A stretch of 64,000 nt of DNA from Polaromonas sp. JS666. GTDB lineage: Bacteria; Pseudomonadota; Gammaproteobacteria; Burkholderiales; Burkholderiaceae_C. The DNA lies in assembly GCF_900103405.1 (NCBI RefSeq), contig NZ_FNHX01000007.1:62001-126000 (forward strand). Reading direction: 5' to 3'. The notes below the pieces were generated by a model. The model worked only from the letters and a program-made list of their open reading frames with translations, made no database searches and was not told the origin of the DNA. Position numbers and translations under genes: made by a program. Below are positions 16,771-25,463 of this stretch, piece by piece. Within the stretch, counting starts at the first letter, position 1; each line of letters opens with the position of its first letter.

Positions 16771-16896
16771 CCAAGAGCAGGGAGAGCACAAAAACACACA
16801 GGGACCAACAGGGACGCACCGAAATACAGGCACACGAAGAAAACACAAAAGAAGCCCCCACGGCGCGCACACAACAACAAGACAGAAAACGAACAC
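16771..16896 (+). promoter_or_regulatory. almost T-free 126-nt leader before tpsB1
   Basis: From the stop of the hydrolase to the tpsB start the coding strand has a single T (position 16825); it is made of A, C and G with frequent CACA and GACA runs. The mRNA here would have almost no U and little base pairing. No clear Shine-Dalgarno is seen right before ATG 16897. It may be an unstructured ribosome-entry region or a site for an RNA-binding protein or Rho. Confidence 0.6.
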
Positions 16897-19800
16897 ATGA
16901 TGGAATCCCCACGCCTTGCCGCGCCCCGGCGAAAAATCCTCGCATCGCAGATCTGCGCGATGCTGGCCGCCGCGCCCTTCACCATGCCATGCGCCGTCCA
17001 CGCGCAAACGCCGCCCAGCGCCGGCACCCTGTTCGACGCCAACCGGCAGCAGCTGTCGCCCGCGGAAACCAGCGGCGCGCCGGCGGCCGTGCAGCGCCCC
17101 GCGCGCATCGAAAAAGAGACCGAAGGCAGCGATGAGGGCCAGGGCCTTGCCGCAGGCGGGCCGGGCGTGCAGGTCACCGGCTTTGTGTTGAGCGGCAACC
17201 GGTCCCTGCCGGCTTCCGAGTTGCAAGGCCAGTTGCAGGAATTTGTCGGCCGCGAGCTGGACTTCGCCGGGCTGGGCAAAGCCGCCGCCAAGATCACCGC
17301 CTACTACCGCGCGCGCGGCTACCTGGTGGCGCGTGCCTACCTCCCGGCCCAGGAAATACAGGGCGGCATGGTCGCCCTCGGCATCCGTGAAGGCGTCATA
17401 GGCCGGGTGGTGGCCGAGCCTGACGCCAATGTGCGACTGGACCCGGCGCTGATAGGCCGGCACCTCGCGGGGCTGCAGCCGGGCGAGGTGATCCAGGAGA
17501 GCGACCTGGAAAACACGCTGCTGCGCCTGTCCGACATCGCTGGCATGACGGTCAAGGCGGTGCTGCGACCGTCGGCCGAGCCGGGCGCCACCGACGTCAT
17601 CGTCAAGCTCAGCGAAATGAGCGCGATCACCGCGCGCGTGAGCATAGACAACGGCGGCAGCTTTTACACGGGTGCCAATCGCCTGTCCGCCAGCCTGAGC
17701 CTCAACGACGCGCTGGGCATGGGCGAAAGCTTCAGCCTCAACACACAGCAAACCTTTGAAGGCCTGCGCATCGCCGGCGTGGGCTACCAGCAGCCCCTGG
17801 GCACGACGGGCCTGACGGTGGGCGCGAACTTCGCGGGCCTGCAATACAACATTGGCAAAAACCTCAAGGAGGTCCAGGCCAGCGGCGAAGCCCGCATCAG
17901 CACGCTGTTCCTCAATGCCGCGCTGCTGCGCAGCCGGCGCGCCAACGTCAATGCCTCGCTGGCGGCGGAATACCGGCATTTCCAGGACACCACAGGCGGC
18001 ACCACCGTCGACAAATCCGCCCATGTGCTGAGCGCGGGCCTGTCCGGCGACTGGCGCGACGATTTGACCGGTGCGCCGGCCAGCAACAGCTGGAATGCAC
18101 GCGTGGGCATGGGCCACCTGAAAAAGGAAACCGCCAACGACGCAGCGCTGGACCGCTTCACGGCCAATGCGGCCGGCGACTACAAAAAACTCAACCTGTC
18201 CTATAGCCGCCTGCAGCAGCTGGGTGGCGGCTTCTCGCTGCTGGGCTCCGTCAGCGCGCAGTACGCCGACAAGAACCTGGACGCATCGGAAAAAATGAGC
18301 CTGGGCGGCTCGAACGGCGTGCGCGCCTACCCGGCCGGCGAGGCCGCGGGCGACCAGGGCATGCTGGCGCGGCTGGAATTGCGCAAGAACCTGGGCGTCG
18401 TTGGCAACGCGGTGGTGGAAGGCGCGCTGTTTGCCGACGCGGGGCGCGTGACCATCAACAAAAAGCCCTGGGACGCCAGCGAGAACCGCGCCAGCCGCTA
18501 CGGCTACGGCGTGGGCCTGAACGTCTACCACAAGGACCTGGTGTTCAATGCGAGCTTGGCGATGTCGCCCGGCGTCAACCCGACCAGCGAACCGAAAAGC
18601 GCGCGCCGCCTGTGGCTGTCGGTCTCGGGGTCGCCCCAGGCCTTCACCGGCCTGGCCTCCAGCAGCAGCGGCGGCAACCGGGGCGAGGACTTCGAGGAAG
18701 CGCAGGACGGCATGCTGTTCTACGGCTCGCTGGGCATCGTCCCCGAATATGTGAGCCGCTCGGGTTCCACGCCCGCGGCACCCGCCGACCAGAGCAAACT
18801 GGCCACGCCCAACGGGCGCAATATGTCGGGCTTCTGGCGCGCGCGCGACAACGTGTCCTACGTGGGCGCGCGTGGTGGCATCCCGATTTACGAGCATTGG
18901 AAGCTGCTGTGGCAGCTGGAGCTGGGCTTGTCGCTGAGCGCGGGCGCCGCCGGTGTCGATGCCTCGCCGGACTGGACGCACAGGCAGGAACTGCGCAACA
19001 CCGGCGTGGCCGTCGCCCATCCCGACGCCGGCACCGCGATGTACGGCAACTGGGACATGCCGCTCAAGGAAAGCACAACTTCCTTCGATCCCTTCGGCGC
19101 CACCACCAGCGCGGCCCACTACAACATCATCGGCTCGCCGGGCTTTGCCACCAGCATCACCCGGAATTCGGGCCCGGTGGGCACGGCGGCGGTGAACAAC
19201 AACGACGATGCCGCTTTCAACCGGCGTCAGGCCGGCGTGTACGGGTACTGGACGCCCAAGATGGGGGGCTTTCAGCTCAAGCTGGCGTATTCGAACAACG
19301 GCATGAAGGCCGCGCCCGACGTGGACACCGGCTACCTCTACGGCGGCAGCCTGTCCTATGAGAACGGCGGCTTCTCCGCCGTGGTGGCGGCCGAGCAGCA
19401 CATCAACTACTTCGGCATCGCCAGCCTGGGCCGCAACGCGCGCGGCGTCGGCACCAACACCCACGTCACGCAGGGCACCACCTCGGACGACTACAGCGTG
19501 CGCTACGGCGTGGCCTACGACTTCGGCGACACCAAGGTCTCGCTGATTGCCGACGAGTTGCGCTACGCCGAATCCGGCGTCGTCAACACCAGCGTCACCT
19601 CCAGCGACATGTCCAGCTACCGCCGCCGCGCCTACATGGTCGGCGTCACCCACAAGATCGGCGCCTGGCAGCTGCGTGCCAGCCATGCCAAGGCCTTCGC
19701 GGGCGACTGCACCATGATTTCCGGCAACGGCGTGAACTGCTCGACCGAGGGCATGGGCGCGACCTCCCAGGCCATCGGCTTTTCCTACAACTGGAGCAAA

Positions 19801-19944
19801 CAACTGAGGATCTTCGGCCAGTACGTGGTGCTGCGCAACCAGCCGCTGGCCAACTACAACTACGCCGTCGCCGGCGTGTTCGGCACCTCCGGCGTAGGCA
19901 CCACGATTCGCGCGATCGGTGTCGGTATCAATTACACATTCTGA
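16897..19944 (+). CDS. TpsB outer-membrane transporter fused to a porin-like second barrel
   Basis: This protein is 1015 residues long, against about 550-600 for a normal TpsB. The signal peptide ends near AVHA|Q (36). Two POTRA domains (about 90-165 and 170-245; VTGFVLSGNRSLPASEL ... YLVARAYLPAQ) precede a FhaC/ShlB-type barrel (about 245-590) with the conserved VRAYP.GE..GD.G loop near 475. From about 603 to the terminal Phe a second region resembles Burkholderiales general porins: YGSLGIVPEYVS as the first strand, GARGGIP.YEHWKLLWQLELG, MYGNWDMPLKESTTSFDPF, R.QAGVYGYWTPKMGGFQLKLAYS and a C-terminal strand INYTF. A Cys pair (GDC...NCST) lies in a late loop. It exports TpsA1, encoded 10 bp downstream. 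The same fusion recurs at 33031-36075. Confidence 0.9.
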   Translation: MMESPRLAAPRRKILASQICAMLAAAPFTMPCAVHAQTPPSAGTLFDANRQQLSPAETSGAPAAVQRPARIEKETEGSDEGQGLAAGGPGVQVTGFVLSGNRSLPASELQGQLQEFVGRELDFAGLGKAAAKITAYYRARGYLVARAYLPAQEIQGGMVALGIREGVIGRVVAEPDANVRLDPALIGRHLAGLQPGEVIQESDLENTLLRLSDIAGMTVKAVLRPSAEPGATDVIVKLSEMSAITARVSIDNGGSFYTGANRLSASLSLNDALGMGESFSLNTQQTFEGLRIAGVGYQQPLGTTGLTVGANFAGLQYNIGKNLKEVQASGEARISTLFLNAALLRSRRANVNASLAAEYRHFQDTTGGTTVDKSAHVLSAGLSGDWRDDLTGAPASNSWNARVGMGHLKKETANDAALDRFTANAAGDYKKLNLSYSRLQQLGGGFSLLGSVSAQYADKNLDASEKMSLGGSNGVRAYPAGEAAGDQGMLARLELRKNLGVVGNAVVEGALFADAGRVTINKKPWDASENRASRYGYGVGLNVYHKDLVFNASLAMSPGVNPTSEPKSARRLWLSVSGSPQAFTGLASSSSGGNRGEDFEEAQDGMLFYGSLGIVPEYVSRSGSTPAAPADQSKLATPNGRNMSGFWRARDNVSYVGARGGIPIYEHWKLLWQLELGLSLSAGAAGVDASPDWTHRQELRNTGVAVAHPDAGTAMYGNWDMPLKESTTSFDPFGATTSAAHYNIIGSPGFATSITRNSGPVGTAAVNNNDDAAFNRRQAGVYGYWTPKMGGFQLKLAYSNNGMKAAPDVDTGYLYGGSLSYENGGFSAVVAAEQHINYFGIASLGRNARGVGTNTHVTQGTTSDDYSVRYGVAYDFGDTKVSLIADELRYAESGVVNTSVTSSDMSSYRRRAYMVGVTHKIGAWQLRASHAKAFAGDCTMISGNGVNCSTEGMGATSQAIGFSYNWSKQLRIFGQYVVLRNQPLANYNYAVAGVFGTSGVGTTIRAIGVGINYTF

Positions 19945-19954
19945 GGGGCTCGCC

Positions 19955-22900
19955 ATGACGCACCAACCTTCCCCGGCTTCTTCCATTCATGCGGCGCGCA
20001 AAAGCCGCCCGAGGCTGACGCCGCTGACGGCCGCCATGCTGTCGGCGCTGTGCAGCATCTACCCGCTCCGGGTATACGCGCTGGACCCTGGCGCGCTGCC
20101 GACCGGCGGCCAGGTCACGGCCGGCAGCGGCAGCATCAGCCAGAGTGGCAACGTGATGAACGTGGTGCAAGGCAGCGACCGCATGGCCGCGACCTGGAAC
20201 ACCTTCAACATCGGCAGCGCGGCCAGGGTCAATTTCGCACAGCCTTCGGCCTCCTCGGTGGCGCTCAACCGCGTCACCTCCAGCGACGCCTCGCAGATCA
20301 TGGGCCAGCTCAATGCCAACGGGCAGGTCTACCTGATCAACCCCTCGGGCATCCTGTTCGGCCAGGGCTCGGCCGTCAACGTCGGCGGCCTGGTGGCCAG
20401 CTCGCTGAACCTCTCCGACGCCAATTTCATGGCCGGCAACCACCGTTTTGAAGCCGATGGCACGGGTGGAGCGGGCGGCGCCGTGATCAACCAGGGCAGC
20501 ATTGTCGCGGCCGACGGCGGTTATGTGGCACTGCTGGGCGCGCAGGTGCGCAACGAGGGCAGCATCACGGCCCGCCTGGGCAGCGTCATGCTGGGCGCCG
20601 GCGAAAAAGTCACGCTGGATTTCAACGGCGACGGCCTGATCAATATGCAGGTCAGCGACCCCGCGCTGGGCGCCAGCGTGGTGAACCAGGGCCTGCTCAA
20701 GGCCAACGGCGGCGTGATTGTCATGTCGGCGCGCTCCGGCGACGCACTGCTGTCCCATGTGGTCAACAACGAGGGCGTGATCGAGGCGACCAGCCTGCAG
20801 CGCCGCAACGGCGCCGTGCTGCTCGACGGCGGCGGCGCGGGTGTCGTCGCGGTGAGCGGCCGTGTCGACGTCTCGGGCCGCGGCGCCGGCGAAACCGGCG
20901 GCACTTTCAAGGCCCTGGGCCAGTACGTCGGTGTGTTTGACGGCGCGCGCATAGACGCCTCGGGCGACGCCGGCGGCGGCACGGTGCTGGTCGGCGGCAA
21001 CTACCAGGGCAGCGGCACCGAACGCCAGGCCGTGGGGACTTTCATGGGTGAAGGCGCCCGCATCCAGGCCGACGCGATCAGCAGCGGCGACGGCGGCAAG
21101 GTCATCCTGTGGTCCACCGACAGCACGCGCTTTCACGGCGGCATCACCGTGCTGGGCGGGGGCCAAACCGGCAGCGGCGGCCTGGTCGAGACCTCGGGCC
21201 ACAACCTGGAAGCGACGGGTTCGGTGGATATCAGCGCGGCCTCCGGCAAGGGCGGTACCTGGCTGATCGACCCCTACAACATCAACATCACGAGCACGGC
21301 AAGCGTCGGTGCGACCGGGAGCTCGCCCTTCACCTCGAGCGGCGCGGCCAGCTCCAACCTGAGTTCGGCCGTGCTCAATGCCTCGCTGTCCGAAGGCGCC
21401 AACGTGATCGTCCAGACCTCCGCCGTCGGCGGCACCTCGGGCGACATCAACGTGCTGGACAACGTCAAGGGCGTGGGCAATGCCTCGCTGACGCTGCAGG
21501 CGCACCGCAACATCATCATGGGCAGCCGCACCATCTCCAACGGCACCGGCAAAAGCCTCAACGTTTCGCTGGTCTCCAACTACGGCGATACCGGCAATGG
21601 CTCGGTGGCATTGACAGGCAGCACCATCACCACCAACGGTGGGGCCATCACCATCAGAGGTGGCAGCAATCCGCTGACCGGCTATGCCGCCACCAACCAG
21701 AGCGGCGCCTCTGGCGTGGCGATCACCGGGGGCACCACGCTGAGCACCAGCGGCGGCAACATCACGATACGCGGCGCCTCCACATCGACAAGCTCCAGCA
21801 GCAGTGCGGTGAATATCTCCGGCTCCACGCTCAATGCCGGCGGCGGGAACATCTCCATCCTGGCCAACGTCGCCAGCGCCAGCGCGACTGGCGACGCCTT
21901 TGTGCTCACCGGCGGCAGCAACGTGCAGACCAGCGGTGCCGGCTCCATCACGGTGGACAGCACCAACCTGGGCAGCGGCAACGGCACGCGCATCTTCAGC
22001 ACCAACAACACCCTGGCCGCCAGCGGCTCCGGCAACCTGACGATCAGCGGCAACGCGACTTCCGGCTTCGGTGTGCTGATCTGCTCGACCGCCAGCACCT
22101 CCTCGCAACAGCTCACTGTGGGCAGCGGCAACCTGACCGTGCAGGCCAATGCCAACGGCTTCGCCGGCGCCGGCCGCGGCGTCTACCTGGCGGCCTCGGG
22201 CAACGGCGGCGTGGTGCTCAATGCCACGGCCGGCGGCGCCATCACGCTGGGCGGCAGCAGCACTGGCAGCTACGGCACCGTGCTCAATTCGACGGGCCCG
22301 GGATCTTCCATCAGCATCTTCTCGGACGGCGCCATCACGGTGGCCGGCAACACCTCGGGCGGCACCACGCCCGCGCTGGGGCTGCTGAGCTCCGGCAGCG
22401 GCGCCAGCGCGGCCACCGCTTCCAGGGTCAACATCAGCAGCACGGCCGGCGCGCTCAAGCTGTTGGCCAACAACAGCGTGGTCAATCCGACCACCGGCTC
22501 GTTCAAGGCCGTGTCGCTGGATGCCAGCGGCAGCTACGCCAGCATCAACCTGGGCACGCAGTCGGGCGCGCTGACGCTGGACGGCACCAGCTATTCGGGC
22601 CGCGGCGTCGACATCGCGCCCTCCGGTGCCAATGCGGCGATCAACATCACCACCGGCAGCGGCGCCATTGCCGTCAACGGCAACAGCACCAGCAGCTTCG
22701 GCGGCTACGGCATCTTCCTGAACTCCACCGGCAACTCGAACGGTGTCAACGTCAGCACCGTGAGCGGCGACATCACCTTCCGCGGCGACTCCATAGGCAC
22801 CTCGGACGCCATTTCCCTGGGCGGCAGCGCTTCGAGCACCAACTCGGTCAACAACATCGCCTCGCAGGGCGGCAACATCACGCTGCTCGGCAACTTCCAC

Positions 22901-23869
22901 TCGCCGAATGTCGCCGAGCTGGACCATGGCATTGCGATCCAGAACGTCGCCAACCGCATCCAGACCACCGGCTCGGGCAACGTGACGCTGGTTGGCAATG
23001 CCGCCGACCAGGGCAACGGCGTCAGCATTTACGGCGGCGGCAAGGCGCTGGTCAGCGTCGAGAACGGCGCGCTCGCGATCACCGGCAGCAGTGTCTACGG
23101 TGACGGCGTGGGCGTGCTGACCGGCAACAACGTCATACGCGCCACCGGCAGCGGTTCTGTGAGCGTGGCCGGCAGCTCCAGCTACGGCAGCGGCGTCACC
23201 ATCTACCCTTCGACGGCGACCAGTTCCGCCGCGATCTCCACGGTGTCGGGCAAGCTCTCGGTCACGGGAAACAGCGGCCCGGCCTCCACCGCGCCGGCGG
23301 TGCTGCTGCGCAGCGCGGCCTCGGGCGCCGCCAACGGCGTCAGCATCACCTCGGGCAGCGGCGACATCGACATCCAGGCGACGACCGCAGGCTCCGGCGA
23401 GGGGCTCTCCATTGTCGGCAGTAGCACCAATGCCTTCAATACCGTGAGCACGGGCGGCGACGGCAGCCTGCGCGTTTCGGGTTCAGGCGGCAGCTACGGC
23501 GTGCGCATAGACGGCGGCACCAACAAGCTGCAGGTGGAAAACGGCCTGCTGCTCATCAGCGCCAGCGCGCCCAATGGGCAGGCTTTCAGCCAGTCCTCCG
23601 ATGTCACGACGATTGCCGCCACTGGCTCCGGCACCGTGCTGCGCAGCCTGGGCGGCACCATCAGCAACAGCCTGACCAGCGCCGCGTCGGCAGGCGCCAC
23701 TGCCGCGCTGCAGACTGAAATGGCCGGTGGCGACTGGATGGCACCGCTGGCGGGGGACACCCCGGCGCCGCCCTCCGGCGCCGGCACGGACAGGCTCACC
23801 ATTTCCGTGCTGTCGCCAGGCGCCGATCTCAATGCATCCGCCGCGGGAAAAGACGATGCGACGCCTTGA
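19955..23869 (+). CDS. TpsA exoprotein (filamentous-hemagglutinin-type adhesin), TPS locus 1
   Basis: This 1304-residue protein has a signal peptide (cleavage near VYA|L, 42), a TPS secretion domain (about 45-300; WNTFNIGSAARVNF, GQVYLINPSGILFG with the NPxG motif at 129-132, VNVGGLVASSL) and a long Gly/Ser/Thr/Asn-rich beta-helix passenger to the end. By my count it has about 29 N-x-S/T sequons, all but one outside the TPS domain, which fits modification by the HMW1C homologue at 25464-27320. GAGGGG lies before ATG 19955. The 3' end overlaps the next gene by 14 nt. It is presumably a surface adhesin or filament; no toxin domain is seen at the C-terminus. Confidence 0.92.
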   Translation: MTHQPSPASSIHAARKSRPRLTPLTAAMLSALCSIYPLRVYALDPGALPTGGQVTAGSGSISQSGNVMNVVQGSDRMAATWNTFNIGSAARVNFAQPSASSVALNRVTSSDASQIMGQLNANGQVYLINPSGILFGQGSAVNVGGLVASSLNLSDANFMAGNHRFEADGTGGAGGAVINQGSIVAADGGYVALLGAQVRNEGSITARLGSVMLGAGEKVTLDFNGDGLINMQVSDPALGASVVNQGLLKANGGVIVMSARSGDALLSHVVNNEGVIEATSLQRRNGAVLLDGGGAGVVAVSGRVDVSGRGAGETGGTFKALGQYVGVFDGARIDASGDAGGGTVLVGGNYQGSGTERQAVGTFMGEGARIQADAISSGDGGKVILWSTDSTRFHGGITVLGGGQTGSGGLVETSGHNLEATGSVDISAASGKGGTWLIDPYNINITSTASVGATGSSPFTSSGAASSNLSSAVLNASLSEGANVIVQTSAVGGTSGDINVLDNVKGVGNASLTLQAHRNIIMGSRTISNGTGKSLNVSLVSNYGDTGNGSVALTGSTITTNGGAITIRGGSNPLTGYAATNQSGASGVAITGGTTLSTSGGNITIRGASTSTSSSSSAVNISGSTLNAGGGNISILANVASASATGDAFVLTGGSNVQTSGAGSITVDSTNLGSGNGTRIFSTNNTLAASGSGNLTISGNATSGFGVLICSTASTSSQQLTVGSGNLTVQANANGFAGAGRGVYLAASGNGGVVLNATAGGAITLGGSSTGSYGTVLNSTGPGSSISIFSDGAITVAGNTSGGTTPALGLLSSGSGASAATASRVNISSTAGALKLLANNSVVNPTTGSFKAVSLDASGSYASINLGTQSGALTLDGTSYSGRGVDIAPSGANAAINITTGSGAIAVNGNSTSSFGGYGIFLNSTGNSNGVNVSTVSGDITFRGDSIGTSDAISLGGSASSTNSVNNIASQGGNITLLGNFHSPNVAELDHGIAIQNVANRIQTTGSGNVTLVGNAADQGNGVSIYGGGKALVSVENGALAITGSSVYGDGVGVLTGNNVIRATGSGSVSVAGSSSYGSGVTIYPSTATSSAAISTVSGKLSVTGNSGPASTAPAVLLRSAASGAANGVSITSGSGDIDIQATTAGSGEGLSIVGSSTNAFNTVSTGGDGSLRVSGSGGSYGVRIDGGTNKLQVENGLLLISASAPNGQAFSQSSDVTTIAATGSGTVLRSLGGTISNSLTSAASAGATAALQTEMAGGDWMAPLAGDTPAPPSGAGTDRLTISVLSPGADLNASAAGKDDATP

Positions 23870-25418
23870 ACCTGTGCCCGCCGCGGCGGCGACCATCCGC
23901 TTCATGCCGCCGCGCCGCACCGGGCGGCTGGTGCTGCTTGCGCTGCTGCTGGCATTGCTGTCCGGCGCGGCCGTCGCCGCGGACAAAACCCCCGGCAAGG
24001 CCGAGCACGACAATTTTCATTTCCTCGGCGAAATGAACAAGGCCTCCACCGTGATGGTGGTGGAAACCCGAATCGTCCCGCCCGAGCTGGGCAAAAAAAT
24101 CGCGCGAGCGGTCGACCAGGTGATCCGGGACGGCAACCAGCCGGGCGCCAAGCGCCCGGGGGACTACCTGCAGTACGAGCCGCTGATCCTGGCGCTGGCC
24201 GGCCCCGACGGTTCGCGCATGCATTCGGGGCGCAGCCGGCAGGACATCCTGTCCACCACACGGCGCCTGATGCAGCGCGAGCGCGCGCTGGCCCTGATGG
24301 CCGCGATGACCCAGTCGAAAGCGCAATTGCTGGCCGTGGCCGAAAAAAACCTGGACACCATCGTGCCGGCCTATACCAACGGCGTGCAGGCCCAGCCGAC
24401 CACTTATGCGCACTACCTGCTGGCCTTCGCCTCGGTCTTCGGGCGCGACAGCGCGCGCCTGAAGGATGCTTATGCGCGCCTGAACCTGAGCCCGCTGGGC
24501 GCGGGCGCGCTCGGCACCTCGAGCTTTCCGGTGAACCGCGAGCGCCTGGCGGAGCTGCTGGGTTTTGACGGCGCGCTGGAAAACTCCTACGACGCGGCGC
24601 AGCTCGGCGCGCTCGACACCGGCGTGGAACTGGTGGGCCTGTGCAGCAACGCGGCGCTGATGATGGGCGTGCTGGTGCAGGACATGCACACCCAGTACCA
24701 CCAGGCCGCTCCCTGGATCACCCTCCAGGAAGGCCGGCTCACCGGCACCAGCAGCATCATGCCGCAAAAGCGCAACCCCTATGCCCTCAACACGCTGCGC
24801 TTGCAGGCCAGCGAGGTGGTGGGCCGCGCCTTTACCTACCAGCTGGAGGCGCACAACGTCACGCCCGGCATGCCCGACTACAAGCGCGACCAGGTCGAAA
24901 AAACCCTGGAGCTCACGACCGATGCCTTTGTGAAGCTGGCTGAGCTGATGAACAACCTCGTCATAGACCGCAGCCGCGCCCTGCAGGAAGTCGAGGCCGA
25001 CTATTCCACCACCACCGAACTGGCGGACATCCTGCAGCGCGATTCCGATGTCCCGTTTCGGGTCGGCCACCATTTCGCCTCGGAGCTGGTCAGCCACGGG
25101 CGCGCCCACAAGCTCAAGCCCGCCGAGATCCCTTTTGACGTCGTCAAGCAGCTGTACACCGAAGCGGTGAAAGCCTTTGACTTCCCGCGCACGGATTTCC
25201 CGCTCACGCAGGAACGCTACCGGACGGCGCTGAGCGCGCAGAACATGCTGGCCTCGAGCAAAGGCCTGGGCGGCCCGCAGCGTGCGGAGACCACCAGGAT
25301 GCTGGCGGCCGAGAAGCGCCGGCTGGACCAGGACGCAGCCTGGCTCAAGGCGCAGGAAGAAAAACTCGCGCTCGCCCAGCAGAAGCTGGACCGCACTTTT
25401 TCCGGGCTGTTCCAGTGA
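23856..25418 (+). CDS. exported argininosuccinate-lyase-like enzyme
   Basis: This 520-residue protein has a signal peptide (LVLLALLLALLSGAAVAA, cleavage near 41), which is unusual for this cytoplasmic family. It belongs to the fumarase/aspartase superfamily: HSGRSRQD (from His123; argininosuccinate lyase has HTGRSRND) and GTSSIMPQKRNP with the catalytic loop Ser near 300. At the GYTHLQ position it reads AYTNGVQ, so the active-site His is Asn (near 175). A C-terminal helical extension of about 40 residues follows. It starts 14 nt inside tpsA1, implying translational coupling. The substrate may not be argininosuccinate; a periplasmic eliminase or a non-catalytic binding protein are possible. 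Confidence 0.85.
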   Translation: MRRLEPVPAAAATIRFMPPRRTGRLVLLALLLALLSGAAVAADKTPGKAEHDNFHFLGEMNKASTVMVVETRIVPPELGKKIARAVDQVIRDGNQPGAKRPGDYLQYEPLILALAGPDGSRMHSGRSRQDILSTTRRLMQRERALALMAAMTQSKAQLLAVAEKNLDTIVPAYTNGVQAQPTTYAHYLLAFASVFGRDSARLKDAYARLNLSPLGAGALGTSSFPVNRERLAELLGFDGALENSYDAAQLGALDTGVELVGLCSNAALMMGVLVQDMHTQYHQAAPWITLQEGRLTGTSSIMPQKRNPYALNTLRLQASEVVGRAFTYQLEAHNVTPGMPDYKRDQVEKTLELTTDAFVKLAELMNNLVIDRSRALQEVEADYSTTTELADILQRDSDVPFRVGHHFASELVSHGRAHKLKPAEIPFDVVKQLYTEAVKAFDFPRTDFPLTQERYRTALSAQNMLASSKGLGGPQRAETTRMLAAEKRRLDQDAAWLKAQEEKLALAQQKLDRTFSGLFQ

Positions 25419-25463
25419 GCCTGGTGTCGGCAACGGTGATACTGGCGTTGCCGGAGGGGCGCC

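Noticed and set aside
15751..19986. Leftward open frame of about 1400 codons antisense to tpsB1
   Set aside because: High-GC antisense shadow of a clearly coding gene; the product is His/Arg/Ala/Val-rich low-complexity sequence with no domain.
21274..23451. Repeated short motifs in tpsA1 that might suggest a CRISPR or tandem array
   Set aside because: They follow the reading frame and encode beta-helix turns; there are no fixed-length repeats with unique spacers.
25418..25463. Possible separate promoter for the glycosyltransferase gene
   Set aside because: The 45-bp gap shows no promoter-like hexamers and the strong ribosome site fits simple read-through from the upstream gene.
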